The notes: generated by a model from the sequence alone, not told the origin. A stretch of DNA of 64,000 bases from Photobacterium sanctipauli (GCF_003026495.1 NZ_PYMA01000013.1:99928-163927); one strand, 5' to 3'; shown: positions 1 through 9,230, numbered from the stretch's first letter. Translations and numbers: made by a program.

Positions 1-2
1 TG

Positions 3-2201
3 GTGGATCAACTCAACCCGACCTTGCCCGACGGAATGATGATCAAGCGATCGTATGATTCATCGGTGTTCATCCAAGCCTCGATCAACGAGGTCTACAA
101 GACCTTGGCGATTGCCTTGTTGCTGGTGGTACTGGTGATTTACCTGTTCCTCGGCAGCGTGAGGGCGATGCTGATCCCGGCGTTGACCCTGCCAGTTTCG
201 TTGATTGGTGCCTTCATCGTGCTTTACGCCTTGGGTTTTACCATTAACTTGCTGACCCTGCTGGCATTGATCCTGGCTATCGGCATTGTGGTGGATGATG
301 CCATTGTGATGCTGGAAAACATCCACCGCCGGATCATGCTCGGCGAACCGCCGCTCAAGGCTGCCTTTTTGGGCGCCAAGCAAGTGAGCTTCGCCATCGT
401 TGCCACTACTGTGGTGCTGGTGGCGGTGTTCTTGCCTATCGGTTTTCTGGAAGGGGATCTGGGTAAGCTATTTCGCGAGTTCTCGATTGCAATAAGCGCC
501 GCGGTGGTGATTTCCTCCTTGGTGGCGCTGACGCTAAGCCCCATGCTGGCATCGAAACTGATGCACTCGAGCCACAAGGTGCCTTGGCTGGCGCAGAAGA
601 TAGGGGCTGGGCTTGCAGCGGTCACCAAGCAATACCAACAATGGTTGGCAATGCGCTTGAATAAGCCGTTGTGGGTGGCATCGGTACTGGCGCTTGCCTT
701 GCTTGGCAGCAGCTGGCTGATCACGACCCTGCCTTCGGAGTTTGCGCCACGAGAAGATCGCGGGGCAATGTTTATCATCATCAATGGCCCGCAAGGGGCG
801 AGCTATGAGTTCATGCAGCCGTATATGGATGAGGTCGAGCACCGCCTGATGCCCTTGGTGGAGTCCGGGGAAATCAAGCGGCTGTTGATCCGCGCCCCGA
901 GGGGGTGGGGACGGGTGTCTAATTTTTCCAACGGGTTTGCCATTGTGGTGCTGGAAGACTGGTCGCAACGGCGCAGTGCCAATGCCATCATTGGCGATAT
1001 CCACCGCCGGTTGGGCGACTTGTCGGGGATCACCGCCTTCCCCGTGATGCGCCAGCCATTTGGCCGCGGGGTCGGCAAGCCGGTGCAGTTCGTGTTGGGG
1101 GGCGGCAGCTATGAAGAGCTGGCCGAGTGGCGCGATATCATTTTGGCCGAGGCCGCAAACAACAAGGGGCTGACGGGGCTTGATCATGATTACAAGGAAA
1201 CCGTCCCCCAGCTCCGGGTTGATATCGATAGGGACAGGGCGGGGGATCTTGGGGTCTCGCTCAAGGAAATAGGCCAAACGTTGGAGTCGATGCTTGGCTC
1301 GCGCCAAGTAACAACCTATCCGTGGCAGGGTGAAGAGTACGATGTGGTGATCGAAGGCCAACGCGAGCGGCTGAATTCGGCGGCAGACTTGGCTAGTTTG
1401 TATGTGCGCTCAAGCCAAGGCGACAGCTTAATACCGCTTTCCAGCCTGATTAGCATCGAAGACTATGCCGGGCCGCCGCAGCTCAACCGCTATAACCGGG
1501 TTCGCGCTATCACCCTCGAGGCCAATTTGACCGAGGGCTATACCCTGGGCGAGGCACTGGCCTACCTCAATGGATTGGTGCGCGACAACCTGCCGGCCGA
1601 TGCGGTGATCAGCTACAAGGGGGCATCGCAGGACTACCAAGATTCGAGTTCCTCCTCCCTGTTCGTGTTTGCATTGGCCTTGCTGGTGGTGTTCTTGGTG
1701 CTCGCAGCCCAGTTTGAAAGCTATATCCACCCAATGGTGATCATGCTGACGGTGCCGCTGGCCACGGTTGGCGCCCTGTTCGGACTCTACTTCACCGATC
1801 AGAGCCTCAATATCTACTCGCAAATCGGCGGGATCATTTTGATTGGCCTGGCGGCGAAAAACGGCATCTTGATTGTCGAGTTTGCCAACCAGCTGCGTGA
1901 TCAAGGGGTGGCGTTTGCCGAAGCCATCCTTACCGCCTCTGCCCAGCGCCTGCGTCCTATCTTGATGACGGCCATCACCACGGCTGCGGGGGCGGTACCG
2001 CTGATATTGGCCAGTGGTGCCGGTGCCGAAAGCCGGATGGTAATAGGCATTGTGGTACTTTGCGGGATCACGGTGGCAACCTTGTTTACCTTGGTGGTGG
2101 TACCGGTAATGTACTTTCAGCTAACCCGCCATACCAAGAGCCCCGAGCACGTTGCCCACCAATTGCAAGAGCAATTGGCCGAGCCGGACAACAAAAGCTA
2201 A
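3..2201 (+). CDS. RND family efflux permease, C-terminal part
   Basis: Inner-membrane proton-driven pump of the AcrB/MexF type that would export drugs or other amphiphiles with a periplasmic adaptor and outer-membrane channel. The gene runs in from the left edge; the GTG at position 3 is almost certainly internal. The proton-relay pair lies in GIVVDDAIVMLENI (residues 95-108 of the visible part). Aligned with AcrB D407/D408, about 310 N-terminal residues are missing. A second membrane block with AAKNGILIVEFA matches the TM10 lysine region. The adaptor gene is presumably upstream, outside the window. Substrate cannot be inferred. Confidence 0.93.
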   Translation: MDQLNPTLPDGMMIKRSYDSSVFIQASINEVYKTLAIALLLVVLVIYLFLGSVRAMLIPALTLPVSLIGAFIVLYALGFTINLLTLLALILAIGIVVDDAIVMLENIHRRIMLGEPPLKAAFLGAKQVSFAIVATTVVLVAVFLPIGFLEGDLGKLFREFSIAISAAVVISSLVALTLSPMLASKLMHSSHKVPWLAQKIGAGLAAVTKQYQQWLAMRLNKPLWVASVLALALLGSSWLITTLPSEFAPREDRGAMFIIINGPQGASYEFMQPYMDEVEHRLMPLVESGEIKRLLIRAPRGWGRVSNFSNGFAIVVLEDWSQRRSANAIIGDIHRRLGDLSGITAFPVMRQPFGRGVGKPVQFVLGGGSYEELAEWRDIILAEAANNKGLTGLDHDYKETVPQLRVDIDRDRAGDLGVSLKEIGQTLESMLGSRQVTTYPWQGEEYDVVIEGQRERLNSAADLASLYVRSSQGDSLIPLSSLISIEDYAGPPQLNRYNRVRAITLEANLTEGYTLGEALAYLNGLVRDNLPADAVISYKGASQDYQDSSSSSLFVFALALLVVFLVLAAQFESYIHPMVIMLTVPLATVGALFGLYFTDQSLNIYSQIGGIILIGLAAKNGILIVEFANQLRDQGVAFAEAILTASAQRLRPILMTAITTAAGAVPLILASGAGAESRMVIGIVVLCGITVATLFTLVVVPVMYFQLTRHTKSPEHVAHQLQEQLAEPDNKS

Positions 2202-2348
2202 TACCAATACCTCAAACCAAATATTAATCCCAGCATTCAAGTAACACCGAAATAGTGTGCCGGGCAGAGTTAGACTGCGCCAAATCAACGACAGTGTCGG
2301 CTTTTTCCGCTACGCTCAGGGTAATTCAAACAATGGGTTAGATTTGAG

Positions 2349-2693
2349 ATGAAAATTTCTATTGATGGCGGATCATTCAAAGTTGCCGTTGAAACTGAGT
2401 ATGAAGGCTTGATTGCTGAGTCAACCGCGATTTTCCACGAGACCTTGAAGCAGGCGAAGTCGAATGACAAGGCCATTCTTCGCTTTTTGCAGATCATTCT
2501 TGAGCACCGCGACGAAGACGATGCCATTGGCTACGCGGCGATGGGGCTGCTGGGCTGGTACAACGAAGTGATCGACACTGTTGAAGACAAAGACATCGAG
2601 CTGAACCTGCCTAAAATCTTGCCTCACCTGATCAATCCGGCCGGTGACCTAACGGCCACCAGCGCCAACGAGGCGAGTACCTTCAAGCACTAA
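2349..2693 (+). CDS. Small acidic protein of unknown function
   Basis: A 114-residue soluble, acidic protein that I do not recognise. It begins MKISIDGGSF and has a helical middle rich in E and D (for example HRDEDDAIGY) and no signal peptide or membrane segment. Base composition and codon use match the neighbours. It is a single gene on the same strand as the RND gene 147 bp upstream and is followed by a clear hairpin, so it may be its own transcript. A conserved gammaproteobacterial hypothetical is the safest reading. Confidence 0.6.
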   Translation: MKISIDGGSFKVAVETEYEGLIAESTAIFHETLKQAKSNDKAILRFLQIILEHRDEDDAIGYAAMGLLGWYNEVIDTVEDKDIELNLPKILPHLINPAGDLTATSANEASTFKH

Positions 2694-2780
2694 CACTTGA
2701 GCAAGGCCAGCCTTTTGCCTTTCGCTACCAGCGCTAGTCGCGGAACAATGATCAAGGCATTCTGAGGCTGGAAATATAAT

Positions 2781-2806
2781 AAGCACCCCATTGTGGGGTG
2801 CTTTAA
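2781..2806. terminator. Hairpin terminator between convergent genes
   Basis: Arms AAGCACCCCA and TGGGGTGCTT around a 3-base loop, with AT-rich sequence on both sides. It lies between the small acidic gene on the plus strand and the cytochrome operon ending at 2867 on the minus strand, so it can serve both. Confidence 0.75.
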
Positions 2807-2866
2807 ATTACATTAGATATGAATGGGCGAGGGGACAGTTTTCATGACAGGATAAACTAGCAGTGT

Positions 2867-3427
2867 CTATTTGAACGTGTATTCTGGGTAATACTTGTTT
2901 AGCTCGCTTCTTAACATCCCGTTGTGGCCTACTGTCACATGACAGGAGACACAATTCAATGGTTCGTCACCTTGCTGGGTTTGGTTGTATTTTGCGTGCA
3001 ACTCCAGTGATCTTGGGTTATCTGCCTCAGTTTTATTCAGCAAGTTTTGATGGCAGGACAAGCAGCCCGAATCATAGACAAAACGTTCTCTTTCATTTCT
3101 AAGACTTATCCAGTCTATTTTATCGGTATCAGTAAACACCTCTTTGAATACATCGTTAATACCGTGCGAGGTCTTTTTCACCATGTAGTTAACGATATTA
3201 TCTTTAGGCAAGTGGCAATCAGCGCATTCCGCGACAAAGCCATGCTCATTTTTACCACCATGGACATCCAGTTTAAATGTATCGGCCATCGGCTTCATCG
3301 AATGACAGCTACCGCAAAATGCAGCATCGTTAGTGTTCTTGATGATCTCCGCCGATAGTAAAGATACCCCCAGCCCTAACATCCCGCCGACAATAATCAG
3401 TAAAATTGCAAATTTTAGCTTATTCAT
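2867..3427 (-). CDS. NapC/NirT/NrfH-type tetrahaem cytochrome c (quinol dehydrogenase)
   Basis: Membrane-anchored quinol oxidase that passes electrons from the quinone pool to periplasmic reductases. Residues 5-25 form one N-terminal transmembrane anchor (KFAILLIIVGGMLGLGVSLL). Four CXXCH haem sites follow: CGSCH, CADCH, CLSCH and CVSCH. The length of 186 residues fits the NapC/NrfH family. It is the last gene of a three-gene minus-strand operon behind the flavoprotein reductase and the soluble tetrahaem protein, so it probably feeds that reductase. The family is certain; whether it serves only this partner is inference. Confidence 0.9.
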   Translation of the reverse strand: MNKLKFAILLIIVGGMLGLGVSLLSAEIIKNTNDAAFCGSCHSMKPMADTFKLDVHGGKNEHGFVAECADCHLPKDNIVNYMVKKTSHGINDVFKEVFTDTDKIDWISLRNERERFVYDSGCLSCHQNLLNKTEADNPRSLELHAKYNQTQQGDEPLNCVSCHVTVGHNGMLRSELNKYYPEYTFK

Positions 3428-3436
3428 GACTTCCCT

Positions 3437-3886
3437 CTACGGTACCTGACCCATCCATGAATCTGTCTTATGACAGAATGAGCATAGATTTTGTGAAGGC
3501 TTATGTTCTGCATGACATTCGTAGCAGTCTAAATCTAATCTATCGTGCAGCGAGTTATGCGGGTTGGTGAGGTTTACATCCATAAACTGGGTACGGTCTG
3601 CAACCGCTTCCCGAGACTTGTGGCACTGAAGGCAGTCTTCCGTTTCTAATCGTTTGTATTCCCCTTCTTTGGCATTGTCATGGCAATTAGCACATTCTAG
3701 CTGTAGCGCTTTGTGGTGTGGTTTCAACTTAAAGGCACTCTTTGGAAATTTCTCTTGAGTTGAAAATGCCGTGACAAGCTCTTCGCTCGAGACTTGCTTA
3801 TTTGCCTCGGCAAAACTATTTAAAGTGGCAAAAGCTAAGATGAGTGAGAGCAACGTGGTTAGTAAGCAGTAAAATGTATTTTGCAT
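3437..3886 (-). CDS. Periplasmic tetrahaem cytochrome c, electron-transfer subunit
   Basis: Small exported protein (149 residues from the chosen ATG at 3886) with a Sec signal (TLLSLILAFATLNSFAEA). Four CXXCH motifs (CANCH, CLQCH, CYECH, CSFCH) resemble the haem domain of Shewanella flavocytochrome c fumarate reductase. There that domain is fused to the flavin domain; here it is a separate gene 4 bp downstream of the flavoprotein stop. An in-frame extension to 3955 overlaps the flavoprotein gene and would spoil the signal peptide, so I reject it. The likely role is shuttling electrons from the NapC-like protein to the flavin subunit. Confidence 0.88.
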   Translation of the reverse strand: MQNTFYCLLTTLLSLILAFATLNSFAEANKQVSSEELVTAFSTQEKFPKSAFKLKPHHKALQLECANCHDNAKEGEYKRLETEDCLQCHKSREAVADRTQFMDVNLTNPHNSLHDRLDLDCYECHAEHKPSQNLCSFCHKTDSWMGQVP

Positions 3887-3890
3887 AATG

Positions 3891-5486
3891 CTAAGCCCAC
3901 GGTTTTTCTTTAGCCACATTCTGACCAGCAACCATACCGAATATGCCGCAATCAAGTGATGAGCATGCCGTCAGGCGAATATAGCCAAAAGTGCCTGCAG
4001 CAGCTTCGCCACAGACGAATGCTCCTGTGATTGGTTCGGAGGTTACGATGTCAAGAGGTTGGGCATTGGCATTGATTAATGCTCCCCCCTGCGAATAGTT
4101 GTATCGGGGGTTAAGCTGCATAGCGTAATAAGGTGCTGTACTAATTGATGATGCTGCACCTAGTTTGCTTTTAGGCTTGCCGAATTGATCCTTATCTTGC
4201 TCCATATTTGTATTGTATTTATCAAGGGAAGCTTTTAATTTGCTGACATCCATCTTGAAATGCTCGGCAAGCTGCTCAAGAGTATCGAACTTCCACATAT
4301 CCCCCCCAGTGCCATTTTTTCCGTCAAGGGAGAGTTGTAATCGTTGCTTGTCATGGTAGCTATCGATACCTTTCTGATCGTAAATCAGAACTACATTTTC
4401 ATTATCAACCTTGGCGCGTTCACCCAGTATAGCCATCCCGATTGCTTGGCGATCATTGCTGTTGTATTCGTCAACAAAACGATCACAAGTACGCGGATTT
4501 ATCAGTACACCCCACAAGATATCCTCTGTCGGGATCGCAAAAGCGAAACGGAAAAGGGTTAAGTGGACCGGTTTGAACCCTGCTTTGATCATGGGCTTGA
4601 TTCCACTGGCTGTCGCACCCGGTTGGGTTGTTGCGGCAGCATTGTACATCACAGGAATCTCACCTGCGCGAAAGGCCTTATCTTGGTTGAACCCGCCTGT
4701 GCTCATGACTAGGCCGCGTTTGACTTTGTAATACTTGGTTTGACCTGTTTTATTGAAGCTTCGATCGTCGTTTAGGCTCATATCCTCGACATCACGATCA
4801 AACCAATAGCCCTCTCGAACCTTAACCCCAATAACGCGTCCATTCTCATTGCGCAAAATATCGGTGATCAGAACCTTTTTACGAATTTCGACGTTAGGTA
4901 GTTTTTTTTGGCAGAACGATAACAGTTCTTTGATAACACCTGTACCACCGTGGTATGGCCATACGGTGCGAGGGCGACTATGGCCACCCAGTTTTTTGAT
5001 ACCAGTCCCATTACCGACACTCATGTCATATTTAACACCGTGCTCTGTCAGGAAATTAAATAGGTTGAGGGTATTTTTAGCTAACACTTCTGTCAGCTCG
5101 GGGTGGTTGTAGCCTTTGGCCTCTTTTTCTATATCGGCATAGAGTCGCTCCCAGTTGTCGTCTGTCACTCCGATGTTCTTTTGCATCGGTGACCCAACGA
5201 CCGCCATGTTTAGTCCTGAAATCAGTGACGATCCGCCAAGGCGAGACATCTTATCGGCAACAACTATTTTTAGCTGGGAGTTGGTTTCGGCCGCTGTGAT
5301 AGCGGCTGTTAGACCTGACATCCCTGTTCCAACCACTAGAACATCCATTTCGTCATCCCACTGGATGTCATCAGCATTGGTTTGGGCAAATGCTTTGGAA
5401 GTCAGTCCCATGGCTGATAGGGGGGCTATAGTTGCAGCCCCTAACCCTATTTTTATGAGATTACGACGTGTATTTTTTGTAGGCAT
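3891..5486 (-). CDS. Tat-exported FAD-dependent reductase of the fumarate/urocanate reductase family
   Basis: Periplasmic flavoprotein reductase that uses an organic terminal acceptor. The N-terminus carries a twin-arginine motif (TRRNLIKIG, residues 6-14) and an Ala-rich cleavage region, so it is probably exported folded with FAD. The FAD-binding motif VVGTGMSG is at 51-58. By alignment with Shewanella Fcc3, the proton-relay Arg402 is R336 (in CDRFVDE) and substrate Arg544 is R504 (in GYIRLTAC). The two carboxylate-binding histidines are not conserved: His365 falls in FRFAFA and His504 in NYSQGG. The substrate is therefore probably not fumarate; urocanate, acrylate-type or aryl-enoate acceptors are possible. 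It heads the cytochrome operon. Confidence 0.9.
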   Translation of the reverse strand: MPTKNTRRNLIKIGLGAATIAPLSAMGLTSKAFAQTNADDIQWDDEMDVLVVGTGMSGLTAAITAAETNSQLKIVVADKMSRLGGSSLISGLNMAVVGSPMQKNIGVTDDNWERLYADIEKEAKGYNHPELTEVLAKNTLNLFNFLTEHGVKYDMSVGNGTGIKKLGGHSRPRTVWPYHGGTGVIKELLSFCQKKLPNVEIRKKVLITDILRNENGRVIGVKVREGYWFDRDVEDMSLNDDRSFNKTGQTKYYKVKRGLVMSTGGFNQDKAFRAGEIPVMYNAAATTQPGATASGIKPMIKAGFKPVHLTLFRFAFAIPTEDILWGVLINPRTCDRFVDEYNSNDRQAIGMAILGERAKVDNENVVLIYDQKGIDSYHDKQRLQLSLDGKNGTGGDMWKFDTLEQLAEHFKMDVSKLKASLDKYNTNMEQDKDQFGKPKSKLGAASSISTAPYYAMQLNPRYNYSQGGALINANAQPLDIVTSEPITGAFVCGEAAAGTFGYIRLTACSSLDCGIFGMVAGQNVAKEKPWA

Positions 5487-5602
5487 TTTTGTTGCTCCAC
5501 ATTCACAGTAAGTTGCTTGTTAGTTTAAGTTTTGGATGTGGAGTATTGTTCAGCGAGGAAAGGCCTACTTCTATAGTGGTAAACCGCATTTAATGAGCCG
5601 GA

Positions 5603-5616
5603 TTGATCTAAAGCAA
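5603..5616. promoter_or_regulatory. Possible FNR-type site between reductase operon and sensor kinase
   Basis: TTGATCTAAAGCAA matches the FNR consensus TTGAT-N4-ATCAA at 9 of 10 positions. It lies in the 189-bp divergent region and would fit oxygen control of an anaerobic respiratory operon. A single near-match is weak evidence. Confidence 0.4.
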
Positions 5617-5675
5617 ACGGTTAGTCTGTGTATGTGACACCCTACTGGTAATGTTGTTAATGCACCATTTGAGTT

Positions 5676-7451
5676 ATGGCTAGTTTGAAAAGAACAAGAC
5701 TTTTATTTTTGATGGGTATTGTGATGAGCTTTTGTTGTCATGCAGAGCAGAAGCTTGTAAAAATTGGGGTGCTCGCTTTTGATGGGCCAGCTTATACGCT
5801 GCAGCGGTGGCAGCCGACGATTGACTATCTTAACTCTGCCTTGCCCGATTACCATTTCGTTATTATCCCCACCGATATTCCAACAATGGAGCATCTCGTC
5901 AGGAATCAATTAGTTGATTTCACCTTAACTAACGGCATTCAGTTTTTACTGTATAAATATCGCTACCAAGCAGTAAAAATGCTTAATCTGAGTCCTTTTG
6001 ATGGGGAGGCGAGTAATGCGATTGGCTCAGCGTTGATCGGGCGCATTGATGAGGCTGAAATTACCAACCTTAACTCATTGAGAAACCGGTTGATAGTTTC
6101 TGTCAGCGAAGATGCATTTGGTGGATTTAGAGTTATGGAGAGGGAGTTTTTGCTTGAAGGGGTTCGTAAATCAGATCTAAAAAACCTGGCCTTTATCGGT
6201 TATCCGCAACAGGACTTATTGGCTAAAGTTCTGAGCGGTGAAGCTGATTTCGCGATTGTACCGACTTGTTTATTAGAGGGCGAAGTTCGAGACGGAGTGA
6301 TCCCTCCAAACAGCTTGAAAGTAATGCGTCGGCAATCCCCCTCTTTTTCATTCCCATGCGAAGTATCTAGTCAGTTATACCCTAATTGGACATTGGCAAG
6401 AATGAAGCATGTATCTGTAGATTACGCTAATCATATTGCGAGGATTTTGCTGTCTATTCCGCCTGAAAGCCAAATTACCGTCAAGGGTAAATACGGTGGT
6501 TGGTCGGTACCTGTTGATGATAGTGGCGTCTACCGCCTTATGGACGATATTGGTATTCGGCTTCAACCCTCATATTTCGTCAGGATGTGGGAAAAGTATC
6601 GCGGCTGGGTGCTCATTTTGGGGGGCTTGGTTTTATTGTTTATTGGTTATCATTTTCGCGTTAACTTTTTGGTACATATTCGCTCGTCCCAATTACGCGA
6701 TGAAATCGAGAGCCACAAGGAGACGGCTAAACTGCTGGAAAAAGAGACGAATCAGTTATACAAAGCCCAACGGGTGTTGTTGAGTGGAGAGCTAGCTTCA
6801 GGCATAGCTCACGAGCTCAACCAGCCACTGATGTCGATCGGAATTTATGCAGCTGCTGGCAAGAAATGCGTAGCTAAAGGTAACCAAAACCCTCAGCAAT
6901 TATTCGATATTTTTGACAAAATTGAGCAGCAAACTTTAAGCGCTGGTGATGTTATTCAGCGAATGCGTGATTTTACAAAAAGGCATAGTAATCAAAAGGA
7001 GTTAATTTCAATTGTAACTTTGCTGAACAATACTCTGCTTATTTTTAGGCATACTTTTAGTCGAAAAAATATTGAAGTCAGCTTGGATATCGAAGAAACC
7101 TCGGTCTATGTTGATCCAATTCTGATTCAACAGGTAGTTGTTAACTTGATTCAGAATAGCATCGACGCATTAAATAATTGCCACTGTGGTGAAAGAGCCA
7201 TCTCCATAATGGCCAATTGTGATGAGCATTATTTGACTCTTGAGCTTGCAGACAATGGGAGTGGAATTTCAGACGAGCAGTTGAAGCAGTTATTTATGCC
7301 ATTCCAAAGTAGCAAAAGATCTGGCTTAGGGCTGGGAATGGTTATTAGCAAAAGAATCATTGAGATGCATTCCGGTACAATTGAAGCGAGCCAGCAACAG
7401 CAAGGGACCCGCTTCTTGATTACCTTACCAAGGTGTTTCGATAAGGAGTAA
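5676..7451 (+). CDS. TtrS-like sensor histidine kinase with PhnD-type periplasmic domain
   Basis: Membrane sensor that probably detects the substrate or product of the adjacent reductase. A signal peptide (to about residue 23, CCHA) leads into a PhnD/TtrS-like substrate-binding domain (about 27-300, starting LVKIGVLAFDGPAYTLQRW). One transmembrane helix follows (about 308-330, GWVLILGGLVLLFIGYHF), then a coiled coil, a dimerisation domain with the phospho-acceptor H379 (GIAHELNQPL) and an ATPase domain with an N-box (VVNLIQNSIDAL) and G-boxes. Layout and length (591 residues) match tetrathionate sensor TtrS, but no ttrBCA genes are here. The response regulator starts 3 bp downstream. Confidence 0.88.
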   Translation: MASLKRTRLLFLMGIVMSFCCHAEQKLVKIGVLAFDGPAYTLQRWQPTIDYLNSALPDYHFVIIPTDIPTMEHLVRNQLVDFTLTNGIQFLLYKYRYQAVKMLNLSPFDGEASNAIGSALIGRIDEAEITNLNSLRNRLIVSVSEDAFGGFRVMEREFLLEGVRKSDLKNLAFIGYPQQDLLAKVLSGEADFAIVPTCLLEGEVRDGVIPPNSLKVMRRQSPSFSFPCEVSSQLYPNWTLARMKHVSVDYANHIARILLSIPPESQITVKGKYGGWSVPVDDSGVYRLMDDIGIRLQPSYFVRMWEKYRGWVLILGGLVLLFIGYHFRVNFLVHIRSSQLRDEIESHKETAKLLEKETNQLYKAQRVLLSGELASGIAHELNQPLMSIGIYAAAGKKCVAKGNQNPQQLFDIFDKIEQQTLSAGDVIQRMRDFTKRHSNQKELISIVTLLNNTLLIFRHTFSRKNIEVSLDIEETSVYVDPILIQQVVVNLIQNSIDALNNCHCGERAISIMANCDEHYLTLELADNGSGISDEQLKQLFMPFQSSKRSGLGLGMVISKRIIEMHSGTIEASQQQQGTRFLITLPRCFDKE

Positions 7452-7453
7452 TA

Positions 7454-8077
7454 ATGTCTTGCCCTGTATATTTAGTCGACGATGACATGGGGATAATTGA
7501 CTCGGTTTCTTATTTGCTAAGTGGCGAGGGTATGGAGGTGCGGAGCTTTAGTAAAGCTGAGCAGTTTTTGAGTAACGTCAATAAGCAGCTGCCAGGGGTG
7601 GTTCTGTTAGATATCAATATGCCATTAATGGATGGCTTGGAATTACAAGAAGTACTCGTACAGACTGACAATTGTCTTGTCATCATTTTTCTTACCGGCC
7701 ACGCCAATGTAGAAATAACCAAGCTTGCATTCAAGCGCGGGGCCACTGATCTGTTACAAAAGCCAGTTAAGGGAGAGGAGCTTTGTAAGGTTGTTGCTCA
7801 AGCCCAAGATCTTGCCATTAGTATTTATTCTGCAAAGCAAGCAGATACTGATTTGGAATCACGGATTGCACGGTTAACAGAAAGAGAAAAAAAGCTGATC
7901 CCATTGATTATACAAGGAAAGCCAAACAAGGTAATTGCTGACGAGCTATGCATTGCTCTCCGTACCACCGAAATACATCGTCATAATTTATTTAAAAAAA
8001 TGGGGGTATCCTCGGGTATCCAGCTAGCTTTTGAAGGACAACGGATTCTTCGTATACTAAACCAGTTCAGCGAGTAA
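7454..8077 (+). CDS. FixJ/NarL-type response regulator, TtrR-like
   Basis: Cytoplasmic transcription factor of 207 residues. The receiver domain has the acidic pocket D9-D11, phospho-acceptor D53 (VVLLDINMP) and the switch lysine in LLQKPV. The C-terminal LuxR-type helix-turn-helix (about 140-190) starts LTEREKKLI. It is the cognate partner of the PhnD-domain kinase just upstream and probably activates the divergent reductase-cytochrome operon. TtrR is the nearest family member I recognise; the target here is inferred from gene order. Confidence 0.9.
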   Translation: MSCPVYLVDDDMGIIDSVSYLLSGEGMEVRSFSKAEQFLSNVNKQLPGVVLLDINMPLMDGLELQEVLVQTDNCLVIIFLTGHANVEITKLAFKRGATDLLQKPVKGEELCKVVAQAQDLAISIYSAKQADTDLESRIARLTEREKKLIPLIIQGKPNKVIADELCIALRTTEIHRHNLFKKMGVSSGIQLAFEGQRILRILNQFSE

Positions 8078-8150
8078 GAGAGCCTTATCATTGTCCATAG
8101 TCAACTGCGGCAATGACCTGTGGTTATCGCGAGTAAATAGTCACCAAGGT

Positions 8151-8184
8151 AAAAGCCAGCCCACCAAATGGTGGGCTGGCTTTT
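8151..8184. terminator. Bidirectional terminator
   Basis: A perfect stem AAAAGCCAGCCCACCA / TGGTGGGCTGGCTTTT, with runs of A before and T after. It separates the response regulator gene from the convergent sugar-kinase operon. Confidence 0.9.
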
Positions 8185-8234
8185 GTTTGTATTACTGATA
8201 CAGGTATTGATATCAGCCTGGTGCGAGCCCTAAA

Positions 8235-9230
8235 TCACGGGTGCTTTGCTTGGAACTGCCGCAGCTCATCAATACTTGGTGCGCCGTCGGAGCCGGGACG
8301 GCTAACCACAATGGCTGCCACCATGTTGCCTAGCGTGGTCGCCGTCTCAAGCGTCCAGCCTGCGGAGAGCCCTGCCAAGACACCCGCGCAGTGGCTGTCG
8401 CCAGCGGCAATGGTGTCTGCCACATCCACCTTGAAGGCGGGGATTGGCTGTGGCGCAAAACCCGGCTGGCAGATCTGGGCGCCATCCTTATCGAAGCGAC
8501 ATATCAGCGCAATGTTGTGCCGGGCAGAAAATGCCACCGCCTCTTCAATCCCACTCTCTGCTGGGTGATTGCCCTGGTTAATGCCTTGATCAATATTTTG
8601 GTTATTGACGCGCTGGTTTAGTAAGGCAAGCTCGTCCCTGTTCAAGGTCAGGATCGGCTGCTTGGCGAGCAGCTGTTTAATAAACTCTGCATCAATATCT
8701 GCCAGACGCGGCCCGAAATCGACGAACAAGCGGTACTCGTTTGGCAGGTTCAGCAACCATTGGCGCAGCGGTGCGCTTTGCTCGCTGACCAGCTCATAGC
8801 CCGAGACATACACCAAGGCTTGGGATGGCATCGGGATCTGCGCCAGCAGCTCGTCGCTCCAGTACTGCTCGCAACCGTCGACGGTGATAAAGGTACGCTC
8901 TTTGGTGGCATCGACCATGGCGATGCACCAACCGTTATCGTGATCGGGGTGCCTGAGCAGGATTGGCAGCCCCTCTTGTGCCATGGCTTTTTCAACCTCG
9001 CGGCCCCAGCTGCCATTGCCCACCGGAATCGCATTGATTGGTGCATTGCCCACCCTAGCGAGTGCCCTTGCCACATTGAAGGCACAACCACCGATGTGGC
9101 GTCCCAACTCTTGGGCGATTTCATCACCGCCGCTTTGCGGTAATCGGTCTAGGCCGAGCATGACATCGCCAAACGCGGCACCCACAACAATGACGGGTTG
9201 TTTGGCGGTGAGTGAGTTCAAATCAATCAT
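8235..9230 (-). CDS. PfkB-family sugar or nucleoside kinase (YegV-like)
   Basis: ATP-dependent kinase of the ribokinase/PfkB fold, 331 residues. An N-terminal substrate motif is present (GRHIGGCAFNVARALARVG, about 43-61). The C-terminal signature is VADTIAAGDSHCAGVL, whose aspartate is the catalytic base and where AAGD replaces the usual GAGD. It starts 9 bp after the permease stop behind AGGAACAG and is the last gene of a minus-strand operon. Operon partners suggest that it phosphorylates ribose, ADP-ribose-derived sugar or a nucleoside taken up by the permease. E. coli YegV is the closest contextual analogue; the exact substrate is unknown. Confidence 0.87.
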   Translation of the reverse strand: MIDLNSLTAKQPVIVVGAAFGDVMLGLDRLPQSGGDEIAQELGRHIGGCAFNVARALARVGNAPINAIPVGNGSWGREVEKAMAQEGLPILLRHPDHDNGWCIAMVDATKERTFITVDGCEQYWSDELLAQIPMPSQALVYVSGYELVSEQSAPLRQWLLNLPNEYRLFVDFGPRLADIDAEFIKQLLAKQPILTLNRDELALLNQRVNNQNIDQGINQGNHPAESGIEEAVAFSARHNIALICRFDKDGAQICQPGFAPQPIPAFKVDVADTIAAGDSHCAGVLAGLSAGWTLETATTLGNMVAAIVVSRPGSDGAPSIDELRQFQAKHP

